Positions 16,161-23,665 of a stretch of 27,660 bases of DNA are shown here, in pieces. The DNA comes from an uncultured bacterium (GTDB lineage Bacteria; Calescibacteriota; Calescibacteriia; Calescibacteriales; Calescibacteriaceae). The DNA is taken from positions 1-27,660 of the forward strand of contig CALHPK010000017.1 of NCBI GenBank assembly GCA_938036315.1. The letters run 5' to 3'. The notes beneath the pieces are model-generated. The model made no database searches, was not told the origin of the DNA, and saw only the letters and a program-made list of their open reading frames with translations. Position numbers and translations under genes: made by a program. Each line of letters opens with the position of its first letter. The first letter of the stretch is position 1.

Positions 16161-17114
16161 CTTATTTCCTTCTATGAGTGCATTGACTTCATCCTGAACT
16201 TTTTTTGTAGCATCAGCTGATTTTTGCAGTGCTTTAAGCTCATCCTCTCGCAGGGGAAATTCGATAATTTTTTCAACACCATTTCTCCCCAGAACCACTG
16301 GAACTCCAATAAATATTCCATTTATTCCGTATTCACCTTCGCATAGAACACTGCAAGGTAAGACTCTTTTTCTATTGAGAACTATTGCTTCCACCATTTC
16401 ACATACGGAAGCAGCTGGTGCAAAATATGCTGATCCTGCTTTGAGCAACTCTACAACTTCAGCTCCTCCTCGTTTTGTCCTTTCGACAATCTTTTCAAGC
16501 TTCTGTTGTGGTAGTAACTTTTCTATAGGTATACCCCCCACAGTTGTATAGCTCAGGATTGGGACCATAGTGTCCCCATGGCTTCCCAGCACGAGCGCAC
16601 TTATATCTTTGGCTGAGACTCCTAAATCCCAAGCAAGAAATGTCCTGAACCTTGCGGTATCTAATACTCCAGCCATACCTAGGACTCTGTTTTTGGGAAA
16701 TCCTGTTATTTTATATACTGCATATGTCATAGCATCTAAGGGGTTTGTGACTACTATAACTATAGAATTTGGAGCGAGTTCTCTTATTTTTTTTGAAACC
16801 TCCTGTATTATCCTGTAGTTTATACCCAATAGTTCTTCTCTTGACATTCCAGGTTTTCTAGGTACTCCTGCAGTAACTATTACTATGTCCGAGTTTTTCA
16901 TAAGTTCCCAAGAGTCGCCTCCGACGATGTGTGTGTCATAGCCCATAACAGGTCCAGCTTGTGATATGTCAAGAGCTTTCCCTTTTGCCATATCTCCAAC
17001 TACATCGATCAACGCCAGTTCATCGAAAAGATTCATTATAGCAAGGTTTGAAGCTATGGTTCCCCCAACCATACCGACTCCAACTATAGTCGCCTTTAAT
17101 TTTCTATCACTCAT
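16155..17114 (-). CDS. mdh: Malate dehydrogenase (LDH-like type)
   Basis: Malate dehydrogenase oxidises malate to oxaloacetate with NAD+. The 319 residues show the NAD-binding GVGMVG (12-17) with Asp37 ending the second strand (NAD preference), TAGVPRKPGMSREEL with Arg86 and Arg92, VTNPLD with Asn124, a LDTARF segment (Asp152, Arg155) and the catalytic His179 in GSHGDTMV. Arginine at position 86, where lactate dehydrogenases have Gln, argues for malate over lactate. An ideal SD (AGGAGGT, 17122-17128) stands 7 bases before the ATG. TTGACA on the minus strand at 17238-17243 could be a -35 box, but no good -10 follows at the right spacing. The gene follows the Fur-type regulator after 191 bases. 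Confidence 0.95.
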   Translation of the reverse strand: MSDRKLKATIVGVGMVGGTIASNLAIMNLFDELALIDVVGDMAKGKALDISQAGPVMGYDTHIVGGDSWELMKNSDIVIVTAGVPRKPGMSREELLGINYRIIQEVSKKIRELAPNSIVIVVTNPLDAMTYAVYKITGFPKNRVLGMAGVLDTARFRTFLAWDLGVSAKDISALVLGSHGDTMVPILSYTTVGGIPIEKLLPQQKLEKIVERTKRGGAEVVELLKAGSAYFAPAASVCEMVEAIVLNRKRVLPCSVLCEGEYGINGIFIGVPVVLGRNGVEKIIEFPLREDELKALQKSADATKKVQDEVNALIEGNKE

Positions 17115-17247
17115 ATCGTTTACCTCCTATATATTCCTAGTATTTTGATAGTATTTTTGATATAATCCAGACATTTTTCTGTTTCATTTCGGAGTTTATG
17201 TTCTGTGGTTTTTAGCTATTTTACGTTGATTTTGTGTGTCAAGCTGA

Positions 17248-17321
17248 GCAATCCTTAGAGCAATCCTTATAAGCAATCCTTATGAACAATCCTTATAAGC
17301 AATCCTTATGAGCAATCTTTA
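17248..17321. repeat. 12-13-base tandem repeat, six units, over the fur 3' end
   Basis: GCAATCCTTA recurs at 17248, 17260, 17273, 17286 (ACAATCCTTA), 17299 and 17312 (GCAATCTTTA), with period 12 then 13. Read on the minus strand, each unit is close to AAGGATTGCTCAT, which is the last codons (K-D-C-S) and stop of the Fur-family gene. Thus the gene end has been copied about five times downstream. Confidence 0.9.
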
Positions 17322-17749
17322 CAAGTACCTATAAGTTCGTGTCTGTGGCCGGTTATTTTGAATCCGAATCTTTTTGCTATCTCTTGCTGTCTCGCTTCTA
17401 TTGTATCATCTACGAATTCTATGATTTTTCCGCATTTTATGCATATAAGATGATCGTGGTGTTCGCTGGTGATTTCAAATCTTAGTTTGTTATCCCCCCA
17501 TTTTCTTTCGGAGATTACTCCTATAGATTTTAGCATATTTAATGTCCTATATACTGTTGCTAATCCCATTTTACTCTTTCTCTTTTTTAGTGTATCGTAT
17601 ATTTCCTCGGCGCTGGGGTGTCCCCCATGTTTCATAAATATTTCCAAAATTTCTTCTCTTTGTTTTGTAATTTTAAATCCTTTATTCTTTATTTCATTCA
17701 GGAATTTTTTCAATTCCCTCTTCATTCCATTCGAACTTATTTTACTCAT
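17306..17749 (-). CDS. Fur-family metalloregulator (Fur/Zur/PerR type)
   Basis: A 147-residue DNA-binding metal sensor. The winged helix includes GFKITKQREEILEIF (24-38), GHPSAEEIYDTL (43-54) and GLATVYRTLNML (62-73). The dimerisation part has HHDHLICIKCG (97-107; Cys103 and Cys106), GHRHEL (134-139) and a C-terminal CKDC (Cys143 and Cys146), a complete structural Zn(Cys)4 site. Metal specificity (Fe, Zn or Mn/peroxide) cannot be read by eye. A shorter start at Met9 is possible, since most Fur proteins begin near MKxELK. It lies 100 bases after hslV and 191 bases before mdh. Its 3' end is part of a tandem repeat. Confidence 0.94.
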   Translation of the reverse strand: MSKISSNGMKRELKKFLNEIKNKGFKITKQREEILEIFMKHGGHPSAEEIYDTLKKRKSKMGLATVYRTLNMLKSIGVISERKWGDNKLRFEITSEHHDHLICIKCGKIIEFVDDTIEARQQEIAKRFGFKITGHRHELIGTCKDCS

Positions 17750-17849
17750 ATGCTCGGTTCATTGTCATTATTTTCTTTTTATGCTCATTCTTATAAATAT
17801 AATAATGATGTGTATTGCAAATTGATATTATATGAAAGATTTTTACGTT

Positions 17850-18371
17850 TTACATGATGACTTCTATAAAGATGTTTTCATTTGAGTATATGGAGATTTG
17901 TCCTGCAAGTGATATAGATTCCTTTACTATCTCTTCTGGTTCGAGATCGGTATATTTTATAAGAGCTTTTGCTACCGCAAGTGCTATTGGTCCACCGGAT
18001 CCGATTGCTGCGACTTTATCATCCGGTTGTATGACGTCACCATTTCCAGAGATAATAAGAATATTCTCTTTATCTGCTGCGAGTATCATAGATTGTAACT
18101 GACGTAAAGCCCTGTCTGTTCTCCACTCTTTTGCAAGTTCTATAGATGCTCTTACAAGATTACCTGAGAATTCTTGCAGTTTTTTTTCAAATCTCTCAAG
18201 AAGAGCCATAGAGTCAGCGGTCGCCCCAGCAAACCCAGCTAAAACCTTGCCATTATATATCCTTCTCACTTTTTTGGTGTTATTTTTAAACACTGTGTCA
18301 CCAAGGGTCATCTGACCATCCGACCCCATCACAACCTTACCATTTCTATAAAGAGCTATTACTGTTGTCAA
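17850..18371 (-). CDS. hslV: HslV, proteolytic subunit of the HslUV ATP-dependent protease
   Basis: HslV forms the double-hexamer peptidase that degrades unfolded proteins delivered by the ATPase HslU. The 173 residues read TTVIALYRNGKVVMGSDGQMTLG at the front. The second residue is Thr, the active-site nucleophile after Met removal, which fixes the TTG start at 18371. Further landmarks are FAGATADSMALLERFE, ELAKEWRTDRALRQL and AAIGSGGPIALAVAKAL (the Gly-rich turn). The start is TTG and lies only 9 bases (CTTTTTATT) after the tRNA-Asp CCA end, without an SD, which is odd. HslU is not in the window. The gene is followed by the Fur-family gene. Confidence 0.95.
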   Translation of the reverse strand: MTTVIALYRNGKVVMGSDGQMTLGDTVFKNNTKKVRRIYNGKVLAGFAGATADSMALLERFEKKLQEFSGNLVRASIELAKEWRTDRALRQLQSMILAADKENILIISGNGDVIQPDDKVAAIGSGGPIALAVAKALIKYTDLEPEEIVKESISLAGQISIYSNENIFIEVIM

Positions 18372-18380
18372 AATAAAAAG

Positions 18381-18457
18381 TGGCGGGGCTGACGGGACTT
18401 GAACCCGCGACCTCCGGCTTGACAGACCGGCGTTCTAACCAACTGAACTACAGCCCC
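18381..18457 (-). tRNA. tRNA-Asp (GTC)
   Basis: On the minus strand a 77-base cloverleaf starts GGGGCTG and ends CAGCCCC plus discriminator G and an encoded CCA. The D-arm contains GTTCAGTTGGTT and the T-arm GGGTTCAAGTCCC. The anticodon loop CTGTCAA gives anticodon GTC, reading GAC/GAT (Asp). hslV begins 9 bases downstream. Confidence 0.97.
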
Positions 18458-18487
18458 AATATGAAAATAGAATAAAAAATGTAATTC

Positions 18488-18493
18488 ATTATA
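18488..18493 (-). promoter_or_regulatory. Probable -10 box for tRNA-Asp and hslV
   Basis: A perfect TATAAT on the minus strand stands 30 bases before the tRNA 5' end. A -35 is not convincing: TTCGGA lies at 17-base spacing, and TTGACT (18502-18507) is only 8 bases away. Confidence 0.5.
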
Positions 18494-18552
18494 TTCCCAA
18501 AAGTCAAAAATCCGAAAACATTAAAACTATGATTATGCAAAACAATACTACA

Positions 18553-20727
18553 TCATTCAGACATAAGGAAAGAAAACAGCGTATTCACATCGCATACCCC
18601 ATCATATCCAGTAGAAAAGGTAAATCCAAAACCAACATTACCACCACAAAGAAACCTGACCTTTAGAGACTCTTCAAAGGATGGATCCTTGAAAAAAATA
18701 TACGGAAATCTTGTCTTTAAATTATCTGAACCACCAAATCCCCTACCAAAAAAATAATTCCCAGTGCTGTTATCGTCCCACTTCCCAGCCTCACCAAACT
18801 CTTGATAGTCAGAAAAGTGTTCCATATCTTGTAAAATCCCTCTGCAAGTTATTGACTCTGGAAAAGAATATAGTGCTGACATAGGCTTTGAAGAATCAAA
18901 ATCGGAAGGACAATCCCATTCAATGGCAAAATTATACCTCTCTCCATTTTGTACCCATGTGGGAATTATCCCCCTTAACTCAGCAAAAATAAGTTTCTTC
19001 AGATTCACCGAGTACGCATTATACTCCGGTTTGCCTGAAAGTCCCTCAAGAAAGAAATAAATAAATTTTGGAGACATATCTCCAGCAGTCATATAAATAG
19101 CTTTTATAAACGAATTGATTGCTCTTAAAAATTCAGATATACCCCTATGTTCTAGAAAATCTTCAACTTTTGAAGTTATAAAGTTTACATATTCTTGATC
19201 TTGTGGAATGTAAAAATTTGCTTTCTTCTTGCCCGTATCAATTACGGGTGTTCCATCCTTATAGTGGAACAGACCCGACCTCCAGTCTCTAAGAACGTAA
19301 GGAAAATTCAAAAATTTGGTTATGGCCTGTTGAAAATATTCGTAAGATTTTTGTCTGGCTTCAAGATCAGATGTCTTGAGAAAATCTGGAGAAGATTTTA
19401 ATCCTAAAACTATGAACCTGAGCTTCTCCTCTAAAGTAATATCTTTTTTTTTGAATTCGTTCAATATTAAACTTCTTTCTGATTGCGGAATGCTATTATT
19501 CAATGATTTGATATAGTTTAGTATAAAGCTAAGAAAATCAAAATACATATCAAGAAAGTATATTGATGCAGAGTTTATCTGAGTTGAGACCTCCCAGTAA
19601 TGGGTGTGGGAAATATGTATTTTTGCATTTTTAGGGAATGCCACGCTTATGGCTCTTGTGTATTTCCTCATATCTTCGACAAGTGAAAGAGCTTCTTCAA
19701 CTTTGTTTTTGTCTTCGAAGATCAGGGCAAATGAGAAACTCTTGCTATGAAAATCCCGTAAAAGATAAGATAACTTAAGTAGCATAAGCTCATTATGAAA
19801 AATTGAGAACCTTTCAGATAATTTTTCAAGGGTACTTATCCAACCTGTGGCAAATCCGCTTTCCTCCATTTCTCTGAGTCTGTCATAGAGCAACTCAACA
19901 CTTGAAGATAAAAAGACAAAATCACACTTCTTCCCGTCCAAGAATATTTGAGATTTAGCCGAACTCAGATTAGCATATGGTTTTTGTTTACAACTATCAT
20001 TTCTTGAAATGATTCCAGAAAACTCATTCCAGGCCCCAGATTGTAACACACCAATAGAAATATATCTTGTTTTCTCATCATATATGGTGACTCTTGATCT
20101 GCATGAGGTTCCGTTGTATATTAAAATAGTCTCAATGGTGGGGACAGGGTCATAGTAATAACTCAAAGCTAAAGAGAAAGTCTCGTCTATAGAAGTGGTG
20201 GAGATTCTTATATCAGAAACTATCTGGGAAGTAGGCGAGATATAGTTTGTAAGATATATGTCTCCGCTTGATGAATAGATTTTCACATTCTGTAAGAAAT
20301 ACCCTTGTTGTATAGCTTTTGTCTCATTATGAATCCTGTAGTTTATCATTTTATCCTTTATAGTGCAGTGATCTTCAGAACAATTTGCCTCTAAAAGGTC
20401 TTTTATGAATAATGCGAGTGGAAATGGGATGTTCAAGTTTTCGCGTATGTAAAAAATTAAAGGTATAGATTCCAATTTGTGCATTGTAATTGTGAACAAA
20501 TCGAAATCCTCCTTTTGTAGTGGAACTGGGCAGAAGGTGAGAATCTCCGCAAAGCTTATCTGAAGAACCGATCCAGAAGAATTAAAATCTTTCAAGAAAT
20601 TTCCCGATACTTTTTCAAAGGTTTTCGGGAAAGTAATAACTTGCTTCTGAGGACAGCCCAAAAGTGAAGAGAAAAGAACAAACAGTAAAGTTAATGAACT
20701 AAATTTAGTGAATCCCCACAATTTCAT
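18553..20727 (-). CDS. Large lipoprotein of unknown function
   Basis: From ATG 20727 the protein has 724 residues (a TTG one codon upstream is also possible). The N-terminus MKLWGFTKFSS is followed by a hydrophobic run and the lipobox LLGC with Cys25, so it is an exported lipoprotein. The rest is a mix of helices and strands with some aromatic-rich stretches. Cysteines are scattered, as in CSEDHCTIKD near residue 115 and CRGILQ near 625, and could form periplasmic disulfides. The C-terminus contains a Gly-rich segment (CGGNVGFGFTFSTGYDG) like a beta-strand hairpin. I recognise no known domain or catalytic motif. It lies alone on the minus strand, upstream of tRNA-Asp and hslV in the direction of transcription, and is divergent from nadA with about 70 bases between. 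No SD is visible. Confidence 0.85.
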   Translation of the reverse strand: MKLWGFTKFSSLTLLFVLFSSLLGCPQKQVITFPKTFEKVSGNFLKDFNSSGSVLQISFAEILTFCPVPLQKEDFDLFTITMHKLESIPLIFYIRENLNIPFPLALFIKDLLEANCSEDHCTIKDKMINYRIHNETKAIQQGYFLQNVKIYSSSGDIYLTNYISPTSQIVSDIRISTTSIDETFSLALSYYYDPVPTIETILIYNGTSCRSRVTIYDEKTRYISIGVLQSGAWNEFSGIISRNDSCKQKPYANLSSAKSQIFLDGKKCDFVFLSSSVELLYDRLREMEESGFATGWISTLEKLSERFSIFHNELMLLKLSYLLRDFHSKSFSFALIFEDKNKVEEALSLVEDMRKYTRAISVAFPKNAKIHISHTHYWEVSTQINSASIYFLDMYFDFLSFILNYIKSLNNSIPQSERSLILNEFKKKDITLEEKLRFIVLGLKSSPDFLKTSDLEARQKSYEYFQQAITKFLNFPYVLRDWRSGLFHYKDGTPVIDTGKKKANFYIPQDQEYVNFITSKVEDFLEHRGISEFLRAINSFIKAIYMTAGDMSPKFIYFFLEGLSGKPEYNAYSVNLKKLIFAELRGIIPTWVQNGERYNFAIEWDCPSDFDSSKPMSALYSFPESITCRGILQDMEHFSDYQEFGEAGKWDDNSTGNYFFGRGFGGSDNLKTRFPYIFFKDPSFEESLKVRFLCGGNVGFGFTFSTGYDGVCDVNTLFSFLMSE

Positions 20728-20800
20728 CAATACATTTTTATACCAAGAGCATTTTTGTGAATTTTCTATGAAAAGTTTATTGAGTAGTTAAAATCTTTAG

Positions 20801-21916
20801 ATGAATGAAGATAAAAATGGGAAAAGTAGTGCTTTACTTACAGAGGAGCAAAGAGAATATGCAAGACAGATTTTTAAGAGTAAAGATTATGCAGAAAAAT
20901 GGAAAGGGATATCGACTCTTTTTCTAAAGACCAAGGCTGAAAGTTCCATAGATACAAAGGAAGTTCAACGAGAAATCCTGAGAATAAAGAAGGAAAAGGG
21001 GGCTCTTATTCTTTCTCATAATTATATGATTTTGGAGATTCAGGAGATTGCAGATTTTGTTGGTGATTCTTTGGAATTGGCAATAAAGGCGGCTGAAAGT
21101 CCTTATGAATTTGTTGTATTCTGCGGTGTACACTTTATGGCTGAGGGTGTGAAAGTTGTTTCCCCTGAAAAAACCGTTCTTCTTCCAAGACTTGAAGCAG
21201 GTTGTTTTATGGCAGATATGATCAATCTTGAGGTTTTGAAAAAATTTAAAGAAAAACACCCCGGGAAGCCTGTCGTATGCTATATAAATACAGACGCTGT
21301 CGTTAAAGCAGAAAGTGATATCTGCTGCACTTCCGCAAATGCTGTACAGATTGTCAAATCAATAGATTCAGATGAAGTTCTCTTTATCCCAGATAGGAAT
21401 TTAGGTCTTTATGTCCAGAGATTCACAAAGCAAAAAATAATCCCATGGGATGGTTGGTGTAATGTGCATCACAGATTCAGACCTCAAGATATAGTAAAAT
21501 TGAAAAGTCAGCATCCTGATGCTGTTGTAGTTGCTCATCCTGAATGTTCTCCAGAGGTGATAGATCTTGCAGATGAGGTTTTCTCAACGGGCGGAATGGT
21601 AAGATTTGCCCGTGAAACTAAACATAAAAAAATAGCATTCGCAACAGAAGAAGGACTTATCGATCGCATAAGAAGAGAAAATCCAGATAAGATAATTCTT
21701 TCTGTGGGATCACCAAAAACTTGCGTCAATATGAAGTCAATAAGATTACTTGATGTTCTCTCCGCGTTGAAGGAGGAAAAATATAAAATTGAAGTCCCAG
21801 AAGACATTATAGAAAGAGCTAGGGTCCCATTGATAAAGATGCTTGAGATCTCAAAGGGAAAAGACTTTGTCAGGAAAATATTCTCAACCTCAGGAGCTAA
21901 GATAAGTTTGAGTTAA
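20801..21916 (+). CDS. nadA: Quinolinate synthase
   Basis: NadA condenses iminoaspartate with dihydroxyacetone phosphate to quinolinate in de novo NAD synthesis and needs a [4Fe-4S] cluster. Its three cluster cysteines are visible: AGC (Cys135), HPEC (Cys249) and TCVNMK (Cys308). Other motifs are SHNY (72-75), IADFVGDSLELA (83-94), FCGVHFMAEGVKVV (107-120), CCTSANAV (175-182) and WCNVHHRF (219-226). Two usual residues differ: HNYxxPEIQ reads HNYMILEIQ, and LPDxxAGC reads LPRLEAGC. The protein is 371 residues, about 60 longer at the N-terminus than short NadA forms. No SD is visible. nadB and nadC are absent. The gene end lies in a 28-base tandem repeat shared with the convergent DUF35 gene. 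Confidence 0.95.
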   Translation: MNEDKNGKSSALLTEEQREYARQIFKSKDYAEKWKGISTLFLKTKAESSIDTKEVQREILRIKKEKGALILSHNYMILEIQEIADFVGDSLELAIKAAESPYEFVVFCGVHFMAEGVKVVSPEKTVLLPRLEAGCFMADMINLEVLKKFKEKHPGKPVVCYINTDAVVKAESDICCTSANAVQIVKSIDSDEVLFIPDRNLGLYVQRFTKQKIIPWDGWCNVHHRFRPQDIVKLKSQHPDAVVVAHPECSPEVIDLADEVFSTGGMVRFARETKHKKIAFATEEGLIDRIRRENPDKIILSVGSPKTCVNMKSIRLLDVLSALKEEKYKIEVPEDIIERARVPLIKMLEISKGKDFVRKIFSTSGAKISLS

Positions 21917-21965
21917 GATCAAGTTGACATATTTTCTGAGTTAAGATCAACTTGACATATTTTCT
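21910..21965. repeat. 28-base tandem duplication at the nadA/DUF35 junction
   Basis: Two 28-base copies (21910-21937 and 21938-21965) differ at one base (AAGTTGAC against AACTTGAC). Copy 1 holds the nadA stop TAA (21914-21916); copy 2 holds the minus-strand DUF35 stop (21947-21949). Each copy contains both stop words, so the whole convergent junction was duplicated. Confidence 0.95.
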
Positions 21966-22420
21966 ACCTCTATATCTGTTATGTTAAATTCTCTTTTTCC
22001 CTTGACAGAGATCCTCACTCTGTCTCCAAGATATATACCTGTGTTTTTTGATGGTAAGATAAGAATAGAATCTGTTTTCGGGATCTTTATTGCTAAGATT
22101 GAGTATGGTGATGGGAAATTTGGATTGTATGAGTAGTGGATAGTGGTTTGTGATATTACCTTGCCGATGTTTGGTATATTTACCCATTTGCCGGATTTGG
22201 TCTTTTCTCTGCAGTATGGGCAATAATCCGTGGGCGGGAAGATGACTTTGTGGCATTTGGGGCATCTTATAGCTTTTAGGTCCTTTGATTTAAGACTTGA
22301 GAAGAATTTATTTTCTACTTCTGTTAGCTTCATATCGTATTCAAGACGAATATCCATTTTCTCCTTTTTTCTCACTCCTTTTTTATCTTGCTTCACGCCT
22401 GTTTTAGCTTTCATACTCAT
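21947..22420 (-). CDS. DUF35-type zinc-ribbon/OB-fold protein
   Basis: The 157 residues have a basic N-terminus, a zinc ribbon RCPKC...YCPYC (Cys53, 56, 67, 70) and then an OB-fold beta region with PSPYSILAIKI and GDRVRISV. This is the rubredoxin-like/OB architecture of the DUF35 (ChsH2-like) family. Such proteins bind thiolase-like partners, where they act as acyl-CoA binding or coupling subunits in archaeal HMG-CoA synthesis and in sterol side-chain enzymes. The two upstream genes on the strand are a thiolase and a thiolase-like protein, which supports a three-part complex. A GAGGG SD stands about 6 bases before the ATG. An in-frame Met at residue 22 is an alternative start. Confidence 0.88.
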   Translation of the reverse strand: MSMKAKTGVKQDKKGVRKKEKMDIRLEYDMKLTEVENKFFSSLKSKDLKAIRCPKCHKVIFPPTDYCPYCREKTKSGKWVNIPNIGKVISQTTIHYSYNPNFPSPYSILAIKIPKTDSILILPSKNTGIYLGDRVRISVKGKREFNITDIEVENMSS

Positions 22421-22496
22421 CGCTTTCCCTCTATTTGTTTTTTATCTTTTTATTTTTATTTATTTATTATTATTTATTTATTCATTTTACTAACCT

Positions 22497-22544
22497 TCAT
22501 TTAGTTTCTATTGCAACTGATCATTTAGTTTCTATTACTACTGC
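22497..22544. repeat. 24-base tandem duplication of the thiolase-like gene's 3' end
   Basis: TCATTTAGTTTCTATT opens both 24-base copies (22497-22520 and 22521-22544); the full units agree at about 21 of 24 bases. The inner copy holds the gene's stop (22521-22523). Because 24 is a multiple of 3, the outer copy re-encodes V-A-I-E-T-K and a stop in the same frame. Confidence 0.9.
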
Positions 22545-23591
22545 TGAGGCATGCGTCAAAGATCTCATAGCGAGTGAGATTGCCATTCCTCTTTTGCCTT
22601 TCCCTTTGTCCTTTAAGGCTCTGAACACTTCAAAAAGTCTAAAAAGTGATGAGGCTGGAGGGCAATTCGCAAAAAATACTCCACCCGATGGATTTAGCTT
22701 GCTCAAGTTTTTGTTCAAATTAGTTCCCTTATTCTTTTTCTCCCCAAGATTTATGATTTCTTCCCATATCATAAGCATCGGAGGTATAAAATCATAGACT
22801 TCAAAAATTTCTATTTCATCCCAGGGAGATTTTATGCCGAGAGTTTTGTAAGCTTCTTTGCAAAGTTCTTCGGCACACTTTAGCTCTGCTGTAGAAGTTC
22901 TTTCTTCAGCAAAGGAAATTTTTATCTTTTTTGACTTTGCCACTTCTTTTGATGATATCATACATACTACTGTTGAATTGAGAAATTGTGGAATAATATT
23001 AGTGCTGATTTTCTTGTGAATTTCTGGTTTTTCAATCAAATTGTTTTTTCTTGCTCTTTCATAGCTTTCTGTAAATAAGTTTTTTATACTTTGTTTATAG
23101 TTGCGATCGGAACTTGATAGATGTTGCTGGATTATGTTCTGTAGAGATGAAGTAATATCTGAGAATATTACCTGAGCAATTTCATTTAAGTTTTTGAGCT
23201 GATTTCTAATAGATGATATCACACATACTCTATTGTATATTCCAGATCTCACAAGTTCGTAGGCTTTTACGATTGAGCAGAGTCCAGCGATTTCATCACA
23301 GCTTACCTCAAAGAAATTTATGTGATTCCCGAAAGCAGATGGGATAACGTACCTCATAAACTCTGGAATTCCGTATAATCCTCCCATTGAATTTGATACT
23401 GAGAAAGCATCGATGTCGCTGATAGATATTTTCAGTCTGTAGCAGAGATTTTCTACGGTTTCCCTTACTTCATCTACTATGTGCTTGGGGGGAACTGGGG
23501 TTATCTTTGAAGCTTCCATTCCCTCTATAAAAACTTCTGTTGGAGCTTCCCGAACTCTAATTCTTCCTACATATCTTTTTCTTATTGCCAT
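22521..23591 (-). CDS. Thiolase-fold protein lacking canonical catalytic motifs
   Basis: The 356 residues follow the SCP2/archaeal-type thiolase layout: ISDIDAFSVSNS early, FFEVSCDEIAGLCSIVKAYELVRSG (94-117) where the nucleophilic Cys segment should be, EIFEVYDFIPPMLMIWEEI (261-279, equivalent to 'E.hDaF...El...E') and LNPSGGVFFANCPPASSLFRLFE (299-321). The nucleophile may survive as Cys98, but the invariant GHP histidine is replaced (NCP, 309-311), and the C-terminal CxGGG is absent. A Claisen-type thiolase reaction is therefore doubtful; a retro-aldol or structural role, as in Ltp2-like partners of DUF35 proteins, is an inference. It lies 74 bases after the normal thiolase and 100 bases before the DUF35 gene. 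Confidence 0.82.
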   Translation of the reverse strand: MAIRKRYVGRIRVREAPTEVFIEGMEASKITPVPPKHIVDEVRETVENLCYRLKISISDIDAFSVSNSMGGLYGIPEFMRYVIPSAFGNHINFFEVSCDEIAGLCSIVKAYELVRSGIYNRVCVISSIRNQLKNLNEIAQVIFSDITSSLQNIIQQHLSSSDRNYKQSIKNLFTESYERARKNNLIEKPEIHKKISTNIIPQFLNSTVVCMISSKEVAKSKKIKISFAEERTSTAELKCAEELCKEAYKTLGIKSPWDEIEIFEVYDFIPPMLMIWEEIINLGEKKNKGTNLNKNLSKLNPSGGVFFANCPPASSLFRLFEVFRALKDKGKGKRGMAISLAMRSLTHASAVVIETK

Positions 23592-23665
23592 ATGAGTTGA
23601 GCGGAAAAATATAAACTTTTATTTTAGTGATTTCATTTTTGTGTATTCTGATCTACGGATATTGT

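Noticed and set aside
17248-17321. Short regular repeats as a CRISPR array
   Set aside because: Units are 12-13 bases with no spacers, and the repeat is derived from the fur coding end.
17750-17849. Autoregulatory Fur box upstream of the Fur-family gene
   Set aside because: Only scattered ATAATGAT words are present; no 19-base dyad could be built.
22435-22500. T/A-rich tract (TTTATTTATT repeats) as an intrinsic terminator or coding frame
   Set aside because: No GC stem is present, and the plus-strand frame through it is of low complexity and opposite the end of the thiolase-like gene.
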